A stretch of 64,000 nucleotides of DNA, taken from the NCBI GenBank assembly GCA_905198835.1, contig CAJKDY010000002.1, positions 62,001 to 126,000 on the forward strand. Direction: 5' to 3'. This DNA is from an uncultured Eubacteriales bacterium. Its GTDB lineage: Bacteria > Bacillota > Clostridia > Oscillospirales > Oscillospiraceae. The translations under genes were made by a program, and so were the position numbers. The notes under the pieces are model-generated. The model made no database searches, was not told where the DNA came from, and saw only the letters and a program-made list of their open reading frames with translations. Shown piece by piece: positions 49,866-56,669 of the stretch (position 1 is its first letter; every line of letters starts with the position of its first letter).

Positions 49866-50105
49866 ATGAAATCGACAGGTATTGTGCGTAAGGTGGATGA
49901 ACTGGGGCGGATCGTCCTTCCCATCGAGCTGCGGCGAACGCTGGACATTGCGGAAAAGGACGCGTTGGAGATCTACGTGGACGGCAACAGTGTGGTGCTG
50001 AAGAAGTACCAGCCCGCCTGTGTCTTCTGCGGCGACGCGCGGGACATCAAACCCTTCCACAGCAAAAATGTCTGCGCCAACTGCCTGCGGGAGCTGACCC
50101 GGTAA
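49866..50105 (+). CDS. AbrB-type transition-state regulator
   Basis: A 79-residue DNA-binding protein. The swapped-hairpin AbrB domain is at residues 1-50 (MKSTGIVRKVDELGRIVLPIELRRTLDI). A C-terminal CVFC...CANC part could bind zinc. AbrB proteins repress stationary-phase and sporulation genes. ATG 49866 has GAGAGGAGCG upstream. It is divergent from spmAB, and the strong promoter suggests good expression in growing cells. Confidence 0.92.
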   Translation: MKSTGIVRKVDELGRIVLPIELRRTLDIAEKDALEIYVDGNSVVLKKYQPACVFCGDARDIKPFHSKNVCANCLRELTR

Positions 50106-50125
50106 AAAAGCCGTTTTGTTTCATA

Positions 50126-50161
50126 GCGCCCGGCGTCCTACGAGACGCCGGGCGCTTTTTT
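50126..50161 (+). terminator. Terminator after the AbrB-type gene
   Basis: GCGCCCGGCGTC/GACGCCGGGCGC stem, CTACGA loop, six T. Confidence 0.94.
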
Positions 50162-50996
50162 ACTTTTCTTGGGCCAAAGCCGCGTTGTAGAGCTGGTTTC
50201 GGGGTAAGCCGAGGGACTTGGATACCTCCTTGACCGCGTCCTTGAGGGAGAGGCCCTGGGCCCGAAGGGCGGCTACCTGGGCCAGGGCGTCCTCCGGGTC
50301 CGCCGTCTCCTCCGGCGCGGGCTGCGCCCCGGCTACCACCAACACGAATTCTCCCCGGGGCGGCTCGGCCTCATAGCGTGCCAGAGCCTGGCCCAGGGTG
50401 GTGCGGACGATCTCCTCATGGAGTTTGGTCAGCTCCCGACAAAGGGCGATAGGCCGGTCCGGGCCAAAGGTCTGGCAAAGGTCGGCCAGGGTGGAGACCA
50501 GCTTATGGGGCGCTTCGTAAAAGATCATGGTCCGCTCCTCACGCTCCAGACTCTTCAAGTGGTCCCGGCGGTTTTTCTTGTTCATGGCCAAAAAGCCTTC
50601 AAAGGTGAAGCGCCCGGTGGGCAGGCCGGAGACGGACAGGGCGGTGGTCAGCGCGCAGGGCCCGGGCAGGGCGGAGACGGCTATGCCGTTTTCCACGCAT
50701 AGCGCTACCAGCTCTTCGCCGGGGTCGCTGACTGCCGGGGTGCCCGCGTCGGAGACCAAGGCGCAGCTTTCGCCGGAGAGCAATCGGCGCAGGATGGTCT
50801 GGCCTCCGGCTTCGGTATTGTGGCGGTAATAGGCCACCAGGGGCTTTTTCAGGCCAAAGTGGGTCAGCAGCTTCAAGGTCACGCGGGTGTCCTCGGCGGC
50901 AATGAAATCGGCTTGGGACAGAGCCTCCACTGCCCTGGGCGACAGATCGCCCAGATTGCCGATGGGGGTGGGGACCAGGGTCAGGGTTCCGGGCAT
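50160..50996 (-). CDS. rsmI: 16S rRNA 2'-O-ribose C1402 methyltransferase RsmI
   Basis: A 278-residue tetrapyrrole-methylase-fold enzyme. Motifs are TLVPTPIGNLGDLSPRAVEAL, AAEDTRVTLKLL, VSDAGTPAVSDPGEELV, ALPGPCALTTALSVSG and FYEAPHKL. It methylates C1402 of 16S rRNA. The start at 50996 has AAAGGAGGG 7 bases upstream; a slightly longer frame to 51017 has none. Confidence 0.96.
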   Translation of the reverse strand: MPGTLTLVPTPIGNLGDLSPRAVEALSQADFIAAEDTRVTLKLLTHFGLKKPLVAYYRHNTEAGGQTILRRLLSGESCALVSDAGTPAVSDPGEELVALCVENGIAVSALPGPCALTTALSVSGLPTGRFTFEGFLAMNKKNRRDHLKSLEREERTMIFYEAPHKLVSTLADLCQTFGPDRPIALCRELTKLHEEIVRTTLGQALARYEAEPPRGEFVLVVAGAQPAPEETADPEDALAQVAALRAQGLSLKDAVKEVSKSLGLPRNQLYNAALAQEK

Positions 50997-51063
50997 AGAC
51001 GAGCCCTCCTTTGACATTCTTGGATAAGCATATCAAATCCCGCCTCTTTTGTCCAGAAGGGCG

Positions 51064-51092
51064 TTGCGTTTTTTGACGGCATCATATATAAT
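51064..51092 (+). promoter_or_regulatory. Sigma-A promoter for the lrp-aminotransferase unit
   Basis: TTGCGT (51064-51069), 17-base spacer, TATAAT (51087-51092). Confidence 0.75.
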
Positions 51093-51129
51093 AAACTATT
51101 ATTGTATCCGATGGAAAGGAGAGCTTGTT

Positions 51130-51609
51130 ATGCTGAAGCTGTTACAGTTGCTGGAGGAGGACTGCACCCTCACCAACGACCAGCTGGCCGCCATGGCCGG
51201 TATGAGCGTAGAGGAGGTGGACGCCCAACGCCGAGCATTGGAGGAGGACCACATCATTCTGGGCTACAAGGCCATCGTGGATTGGGACCGCACCCAGCGC
51301 GAGGCAGTGACCGCGCTGATCGAGGTAAAGGTCACCCCTCAGCGGGGCGAGGGCTTTGACCGCATCGCCCAGCGCATCTACCAGTATGACGAGGTGGAGA
51401 GCGTCTACCTCATGTCCGGTTCCTTTGACCTCACCGTGATCATCTCCGGTCGGACTCTGAAAGAGGTGGCCCACTTCGTGGGCGAAAAGCTGGCCCCCAT
51501 CGAGGATGTGACCGGCACGGCCACCCACTTCATCTTGAAAAAATACAAAGAAAAACACCTGATCTTCCCCGTCCAGGAGAGCCAGGAGGAAAGGTTTGTG
51601 TTTGAATGA
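51130..51609 (+). CDS. Lrp/AsnC-family transcriptional regulator
   Basis: A 159-residue protein with an N-terminal helix-turn-helix (MLKLLQLLEEDCTLTNDQLAAMAGMSVEEV) and a C-terminal RAM amino-acid-binding domain (VTALIEVKVTPQRGEGFDRIAQRIYQYDEVESVYLMSGSFDLTVIISG). ATG 51130 has GAAAGGAG upstream. It overlaps the aminotransferase gene, so probably controls that operon in response to amino acids. Confidence 0.92.
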   Translation: MLKLLQLLEEDCTLTNDQLAAMAGMSVEEVDAQRRALEEDHIILGYKAIVDWDRTQREAVTALIEVKVTPQRGEGFDRIAQRIYQYDEVESVYLMSGSFDLTVIISGRTLKEVAHFVGEKLAPIEDVTGTATHFILKKYKEKHLIFPVQESQEERFVFE

Positions 51610-52778
51610 TGGATTACAGTAAGCTCTTATGCAAACGGGTGCAGGACATCCACCCCTCCGGCATCCGCAAGTATTTTGACCTTCTCCAGGGCATGGAGGG
51701 CGGCATCTCCCTGGGCATTGGGGAGCCGGACTTCCCGACGCCCTGGCATATCCGGGACGCGGGTATCTACTCTCTGGAGCGGGGCTTCACAAAGTACACC
51801 CCCAACGCGGGCCTCAGCGATCTTCGTCAGGCCATCTCCCGCTACCTCAAGCGCCGCTTTGACCTGGACTACGCTCCCGTGGGCCAGATTTTAGTCACCG
51901 TGGGCGGCAGCGAGGGCCTGGACCTGGCCTTCCGCTGCCTTTTGGAGCCGGGGGACGAGGTCATTATCCCCGCGCCCTCCTTCGTGTGCTATGGCCCCTT
52001 GGTGTCCATGCTCCACGGCGTGCCCGTCATGGTGGAGACCAAGGCGGAGGACGAGTTCCGCCTGACCCCGGAGCAGCTCAAGGCGGCCATCACGCCCAAG
52101 ACCCGGGCGGTGGTGCTGCCCTTCCCCAACAACCCCACTGGCGGCATCATGGGCAAAGAGGACCTGGAGGCCCTGGCCGATGTACTCCGGGGCACCGATA
52201 TCATGGTCATTTCCGACGAGATCTACGCTGAGCTGACCTACGGCCAGCACCATGTCTCCATGGCCAACCTCCCCGATATGAAGGAACGGGTCATTGTCAT
52301 CAACGGCTTCTCCAAGGCCTATTCCATGACCGGCTGGCGGCTGGGCTACGCCTGCGGTCCCAAGGAGATCATCGCCGCCATGACCAAGCTCCACCAGTAC
52401 GCCATCATGTCCGCCCCCACCACCAGCCAGTATGCCGCCATCGAGGCCATGAACAGCGGCGACGGGGATATTGAGGCCATGCGGGAGGAGTATGACGGAC
52501 GCCGCCGCTTCCTGGTGGACGGCTTCCGCAAGCTGGGCCTTAGCTGCTTTGAGCCCCGGGGCGCGTTCTACACCTTCCCCTGTATCAAGTCCACCGGCCT
52601 CACCAGCGAGGAGTTCTGCGACCGGTTCCTGGCCGCGGAGCGGGTAGCGGTCATTCCTGGCTCCGCCTTTGGCCCCGGCGGCGAGGGCTATGTTCGGGCG
52701 TGCTATGCCGCGTCTATGCACGACCTGGCCGAGGCCCTGGCGCGGCTGGAGCGCTTTTTGGGCACCATCAAGAAATAA
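51606..52778 (+). CDS. Class I/II pyridoxal-phosphate aminotransferase
   Basis: A 390-residue fold-type I aminotransferase. Conserved parts are GIGEPDFPTPWHIRDAG, PNNPTGGIM, SDEIYAELTYG and the PLP lysine in NGFSKAYSMTGWRLGYACG. It probably acts on aromatic or aspartate-type amino acids; the exact substrate is unclear. It overlaps the lrp stop (the first of two adjacent ATGs is used here) and is followed closely by thrH. Confidence 0.92.
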   Translation: MMDYSKLLCKRVQDIHPSGIRKYFDLLQGMEGGISLGIGEPDFPTPWHIRDAGIYSLERGFTKYTPNAGLSDLRQAISRYLKRRFDLDYAPVGQILVTVGGSEGLDLAFRCLLEPGDEVIIPAPSFVCYGPLVSMLHGVPVMVETKAEDEFRLTPEQLKAAITPKTRAVVLPFPNNPTGGIMGKEDLEALADVLRGTDIMVISDEIYAELTYGQHHVSMANLPDMKERVIVINGFSKAYSMTGWRLGYACGPKEIIAAMTKLHQYAIMSAPTTSQYAAIEAMNSGDGDIEAMREEYDGRRRFLVDGFRKLGLSCFEPRGAFYTFPCIKSTGLTSEEFCDRFLAAERVAVIPGSAFGPGGEGYVRACYAASMHDLAEALARLERFLGTIKK

Positions 52779-52792
52779 GGGAGACACTAGAT

Positions 52793-53392
52793 ATGAACAT
52801 CGTCTGTTTGGATATGGAGGGGGTGCTGACCCCGGAGATCTGGATCGCCTTTGCCGAAGCCAGCGGCATCCCCGAGCTCAAGCGCACCACCCGGGACGAG
52901 CCCGACTACGACAAGCTCATGAACTGGCGGCTGGGTATCCTGAAGGACCACGGCCTGGGCCTGCGGGAAATTCAGGCCACCATCGCCAAGATCGACCCGC
53001 TGCCCGGCGCGAAGGAATTTCTGGACGAGCTGCGAACGCTGACCCAGGTGGTGATCCTCAGCGATACCTTCGAGCAGTTTGCCAAGCCCCTGATCGAGAA
53101 GCTCAATTGGCCCTCCATCTTCTGCAATACCCTGGAGGTGGCCGAGGACGGGACCATCACCGGCTTTCAAATGCGCTGTGCGCAGTCCAAGCTCACCACC
53201 GTTCGGGCGCTGCAGTCCTGCGGCTTTGAGACCATCGCCGCCGGGGACAGCTTCAACGACCTGGGCATGATTCAGGCAAGTAAGGCCGGTTTCCTCTTCA
53301 AAAGCACCGACGCCATCAAGGCCGCCCACCCGGAGCTTCCCGCCTACGAGACCTTCGGGGAACTGCTGGCGGGCATCAAGGCGGCGCTATGA
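52793..53392 (+). CDS. thrH: ThrH-type phosphoserine phosphatase/homoserine phosphotransferase
   Basis: A 199-residue HAD-superfamily enzyme. Motif I is CLDMEGVLTPEIW (the nucleophile Asp followed by MEG, as in ThrH), motif II is VILSDTFEQF, and motif IV is AAGDSFNDLGM. ThrH can dephosphorylate phosphoserine and pass the phosphate to homoserine. Between an aminotransferase and a DUF1015 gene it fits a serine-synthesis module. AAGGGAG precedes the ATG. Confidence 0.9.
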   Translation: MNIVCLDMEGVLTPEIWIAFAEASGIPELKRTTRDEPDYDKLMNWRLGILKDHGLGLREIQATIAKIDPLPGAKEFLDELRTLTQVVILSDTFEQFAKPLIEKLNWPSIFCNTLEVAEDGTITGFQMRCAQSKLTTVRALQSCGFETIAAGDSFNDLGMIQASKAGFLFKSTDAIKAAHPELPAYETFGELLAGIKAAL

Positions 53393-54651
53393 TGAACAAG
53401 CAATTTACGAGCCTGGGCTTTGGCCCAGCGGATATCCTGCTGCCCCAAAGCTGCGACCTTGCCAAGTGGTCGGTGGTGGCCTGCGATCAGTATACAGCCC
53501 AGCCGGAGTACTGGGAGCGGGTGGACCGCGTCGTGGGCGACGCGCCCTCGACCCTGCGGCTGATCCTGCCTGAGAGCCGACTGAATGAGGACGGCGTGGA
53601 CGAGGAGATCCAGGCCATCCACCAGACCATGGACCGCTACCTGGCCCAAGGAGAGTTCCGGGAGCTGTCCCAGGCCATGATCTACGTAGAGCGCACCCAG
53701 GCCAATGGCCGGGTCCGCCGGGGCCTTGTGGGGGCGGCGGACCTGGAGCGATACGATTTCCATGCCGGTTCCGACTCTCTCATCCGGGCTACCGAAGGCA
53801 CTGTGCTGGAGCGCATCCCGCCGCGGGTCAAGGTCCGCCAGGGGGCCGCGCTGGAGTTGCCCCATGTGATGCTGCTGGTGGACGACCCAGCCCAAAGCGT
53901 CATCGCGCCGCTGGCGCAGCAGACCGGCGAGATGGAGCTTCTCTACGACTTTGACTTGATGGAAAACGGCGGCCACCTCAAAGGTTGGCGGCTGACTCGG
54001 ACCCAGCTGGACCAAGTGGCCACGGCTCTGTCCGCCCTGGCCGACGAAGCGGCCTTCCAGGCGCGCTACAACGCGCCGGGAAAGCCGCCGCTGCTCTTTG
54101 CCGTGGGCGACGGCAATCACTCCCTGGCCACCGCCAAGGCCTGCCATGATCAGGACCCGGCCAATGCCCGTGCCCGGTACGCCCTGGCCGAGCTGGTGGA
54201 CCTCCATGACGAGGCGCTGGAATTTGAGCCCATCCATCGTGTGCTCTTCGGCGTGGAGCCCGCAGATGTGCTGACGGTGCTGAAGGCGGCCTATCCCGGC
54301 GCCCATGACGGGGCGGGGGAGGGCCATGTTTTGCGGTATGTCCACGCCGGCGGCAAGGGCGCGCTCACCGTGCCCCGGCCCGAGAGCCAGCTGGCCGTGG
54401 GTACGCTGCAAAGGTTCCTGGACGGCTATCTCGCAAACCACCCCGGCGTCAAGCTGGACTACATCCACGGCGCGGACGTCACCGAGGACCTGGCCCGCCA
54501 GCCGGGGAATTTGGGCTTTTTGTTGCCTGCCATGGAGAAGGACCAGCTGTTCCCCACGGTGATCTTTGACGGCGTTTTGCCCCGCAAGACCTTCTCCATG
54601 GGCGAGGCCCACGACAAACGCTTCTATTTGGAGGCCAGGAAGATCCGATGA
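53389..54651 (+). CDS. DUF1015 family protein
   Basis: A 420-residue protein with the DUF1015 signatures SVVACDQYTAQPEYWERV, ADLERYDF and GDGNHSLATAKACHD. The family is often linked with serA/serC in anaerobes and is suspected to act in serine metabolism; the reaction is unproven. The start overlaps the thrH stop, and the 3' end overlaps ispE. Confidence 0.9.
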   Translation: MMNKQFTSLGFGPADILLPQSCDLAKWSVVACDQYTAQPEYWERVDRVVGDAPSTLRLILPESRLNEDGVDEEIQAIHQTMDRYLAQGEFRELSQAMIYVERTQANGRVRRGLVGAADLERYDFHAGSDSLIRATEGTVLERIPPRVKVRQGAALELPHVMLLVDDPAQSVIAPLAQQTGEMELLYDFDLMENGGHLKGWRLTRTQLDQVATALSALADEAAFQARYNAPGKPPLLFAVGDGNHSLATAKACHDQDPANARARYALAELVDLHDEALEFEPIHRVLFGVEPADVLTVLKAAYPGAHDGAGEGHVLRYVHAGGKGALTVPRPESQLAVGTLQRFLDGYLANHPGVKLDYIHGADVTEDLARQPGNLGFLLPAMEKDQLFPTVIFDGVLPRKTFSMGEAHDKRFYLEARKIR

Positions 54652-55499
54652 ATGAGGAGCGGGCTTATGCCAAGGTGAACCTGACCCTGGACGTGCTGGG
54701 CAAACGCCAGGATGGCTACCATGACCTCAGCATGGTCATGGAGACAGTGGACCTCTGCGATACTCTGCGCTTTACCCACAGCGGCGAGGATGTGTGCGTG
54801 ACCACCAACCTTTCCTACCTACCCACCGGACAGGGCAATCTGGCCGCGGCGGCGGTGCGGGCCTTTGCGCGGGTCACAGGCGTGGCGCTGGGCGGCCTTG
54901 CCATCCACATCGAAAAGCGCATCCCTGTCTGCGCGGGGACAGCCGGGGGCAGCAGTGACGCCGCCGCCGTGCTGCGCTATCTGAACCGCCAAACCGGCAC
55001 TGCGTTGTCCGACGAGGTCCTCCAAAGCATCGCCCAGAGCGTTGGTTCGGACGTGCCCTATTGCGTCACCGGCGGCACCGCACTGGCCCAGGGCAGAGGA
55101 GAGGTACTGACGCCGTTGCCCCCGTTGCCGGAGTGCTTTTTCGTCCTCTGTAAGCCGCCCTTTTCCATCTCCACACCCGCGCTCTTTGCCGAACTGGACC
55201 GCCACAAGCTCAGCCGCCACCCGGACACTAAGGGCGTGCTGGCCGCGCTGGAGGCGGGCAATCTGGCCGGGGTGGGACGGCGGCTCTACAACGTGTTTGA
55301 AGACGTGCTACCTCCGCGGCAGGGCCGGACCGTTCAGGAACTGAAAAATCGCCTCATCACCGCCGGAGCTTTGGGTGCGGTCATGACCGGCACTGGCTCC
55401 ACCGTCTACGGGCTCTTTGCCGACCAAGCTGCCGCCCAACAGGCCTGGGAGGAACTGCGAGAGGGCTACGAGGAGACCTTTTTGTGCCGCAATGTATAA
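54648..55499 (+). CDS. ispE: 4-diphosphocytidyl-2-C-methyl-D-erythritol kinase
   Basis: A 283-residue GHMP kinase of the non-mevalonate isoprenoid pathway. AYAKVNLTLDVLGKRQDGYHDLSMVM is the diagnostic start, and VCAGTAGGSSDAAAVLRYLNR is the ATP loop (usually PxxAGLGGGSS; here it reads AGTAGGSSDA). MTGTGSTVYGLF is the third motif. It overlaps the DUF1015 gene. Confidence 0.95.
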   Translation: MNEERAYAKVNLTLDVLGKRQDGYHDLSMVMETVDLCDTLRFTHSGEDVCVTTNLSYLPTGQGNLAAAAVRAFARVTGVALGGLAIHIEKRIPVCAGTAGGSSDAAAVLRYLNRQTGTALSDEVLQSIAQSVGSDVPYCVTGGTALAQGRGEVLTPLPPLPECFFVLCKPPFSISTPALFAELDRHKLSRHPDTKGVLAALEAGNLAGVGRRLYNVFEDVLPPRQGRTVQELKNRLITAGALGAVMTGTGSTVYGLFADQAAAQQAWEELREGYEETFLCRNV

Positions 55500-55523
55500 A
55501 ACGCTCCATCCCCGTCCATACTC
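55494..55523 (+). promoter_or_regulatory. Candidate sigma-F promoter for spoIIR
   Basis: GTATA (55494-55498), 15-base spacer, GTCCATACTC (55514-55523). It agrees with the forespore sigma-F form GYATA-N15-GGNNANAHTR except at one G and the last R. Confidence 0.5.
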
Positions 55524-55544
55524 AGGCATCTGAGTGAGACGGGG

Positions 55545-56186
55545 ATGATCGTTTTGGAAGGGAAAAAAACATCGGACAAGCTCAAGCGCTGGGAGCTGTG
55601 TCTCCTGCTGGCGGTGGCCGCCGCGGCTTTATTGGGGGCGCGGCTTGGAAAAGAGCAGGATGACCTGGCCGAAAAGGTCATTCGCCTCCACGTGGTAGCC
55701 AACTCCGACAGCGAACAAGACCAGGCTTTGAAGCTAAAGGTGCGAGACGCCGTGCTGGCTGAGGGCGGTCTTCGTTTGACGGGGCTGGACCGGGATCAGG
55801 CGGTGGACGCGTTGACCGCGGCTCTCCCTGAACTTGGCCGGGTGGCGGCCGACACCGTGGCGGCGGAGGGGTATGACTACCCCGTCCGGGTCACTTTGGG
55901 ACCTGACCAATTCCCCACCAAGCGCTATGCCGACTTCGCCTTGCCCGCAGGGGAATATACCGCCCTGCGGGTGGAGCTGGGACAGGGTCAGGGTCAGAAT
56001 TGGTGGTGTGTGGTCTTCCCGCCGCTGTGTCTGGACGCGGTGAGCGAACACTCCGCCGAGACTCTGGCCCAAAGCGGTCTTACCGACAGTCAGGTAGCTT
56101 TGGTCACCGGCGAGACCGAGGGCTATGTGGTAAAATTCAAGGCCATGGAGCTGTGGGAAAACTTCAAGCAGAGCCTGCCCTGGTAA
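55545..56186 (+). CDS. spoIIR: Stage II sporulation protein R
   Basis: A 213-residue secreted signalling protein made in the forespore that triggers SpoIIGA processing of pro-sigma-E. An N-terminal membrane segment (ELCLLLAVAAAALLGARLG, about residues 17-36) is followed by the SpoIIR signature KVIRLHVVANSDSEQDQALKLKVRDAVL and NWWCVVFPPLCL. ATG 55545 lies just after a stem (ATCCCCGTC/GACGGGGAT) and has only a weak ribosome site; TTG 55554 is an alternative. The stop lies in the loop of its terminator. Confidence 0.94.
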   Translation: MIVLEGKKTSDKLKRWELCLLLAVAAAALLGARLGKEQDDLAEKVIRLHVVANSDSEQDQALKLKVRDAVLAEGGLRLTGLDRDQAVDALTAALPELGRVAADTVAAEGYDYPVRVTLGPDQFPTKRYADFALPAGEYTALRVELGQGQGQNWWCVVFPPLCLDAVSEHSAETLAQSGLTDSQVALVTGETEGYVVKFKAMELWENFKQSLPW

Positions 56187-56203
56187 GGGCAGGCTATTTT
56201 TTT
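56172..56203 (+). terminator. Terminator overlapping the spoIIR stop
   Basis: AGCCTGCCC/GGGCAGGCT stem, TGGTAA loop holding the TAA stop, then ATTTTTTT. Confidence 0.93.
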
Positions 56204-56215
56204 GACCTAAAGTGG

Positions 56216-56263
56216 TTGACATTTGTCTACCAATCTGCTATCCTGATGGTACAAGGTAGACAA
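56216..56263 (+). promoter_or_regulatory. Promoter and candidate BlaI-type operator
   Basis: TTGACA (56216-56221), 17-base spacer, TATCCT (56239-56244). TTGTCTACC (56223-56231) and GGTAGACAA (56255-56263) form a perfect 9-bp inverted repeat that spans the -10. BlaI-family repressors bind dyads overlapping their own promoter, so self-control is likely. Confidence 0.7.
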
Positions 56264-56291
56264 GTGCCTACTAATTGACGAGGTGATGGGT

Positions 56292-56669
56292 ATGAAGCGA
56301 GACCTTTCCGACAGCGAGTGGCGGCTGATGAAGCTCCTTTGGGAGCGTTCGCCGCTGACCATCGCGCAGATGACCCAGGCGGTGGAGCTGGAGACTCACT
56401 GGGGCCGGCACACGGTGATTTCCCTGCTGTCTAGGATGGAGCACAAGGGCGCGGTGCGCCATGAGGAGGGTCGCTCCAAGCTCTTCTACCCAGTGTGGGC
56501 CAAGGACGAGGCGCTCCGCAGCGAGACCCGGCAATTTTTGGACCGGGTATTTGGCGGCAACCTGGGCTCGCTGGTCCACACCATGGTGGACGCTAAAGAA
56601 CTGACCGCAGACGACATGGCGGAGCTGAAAGCCATTTTGGAAAAGGCCCGAGAGGAGGGAGCAAAATGA
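56292..56669 (+). CDS. BlaI/MecI/CopY-family repressor
   Basis: A 125-residue winged-helix repressor (LSDSEWRLMKLLWERSPLTIAQMTQAVELETHWGRHTVISLLSRMEHKGAV). ATG 56292 follows GAGGTGAT. In known systems the paired BlaR1 protease inactivates it on signal. It overlaps the blaR1-like gene (ATGA) and has an inverted repeat in its promoter. Confidence 0.93.
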   Translation: MKRDLSDSEWRLMKLLWERSPLTIAQMTQAVELETHWGRHTVISLLSRMEHKGAVRHEEGRSKLFYPVWAKDEALRSETRQFLDRVFGGNLGSLVHTMVDAKELTADDMAELKAILEKAREEGAK

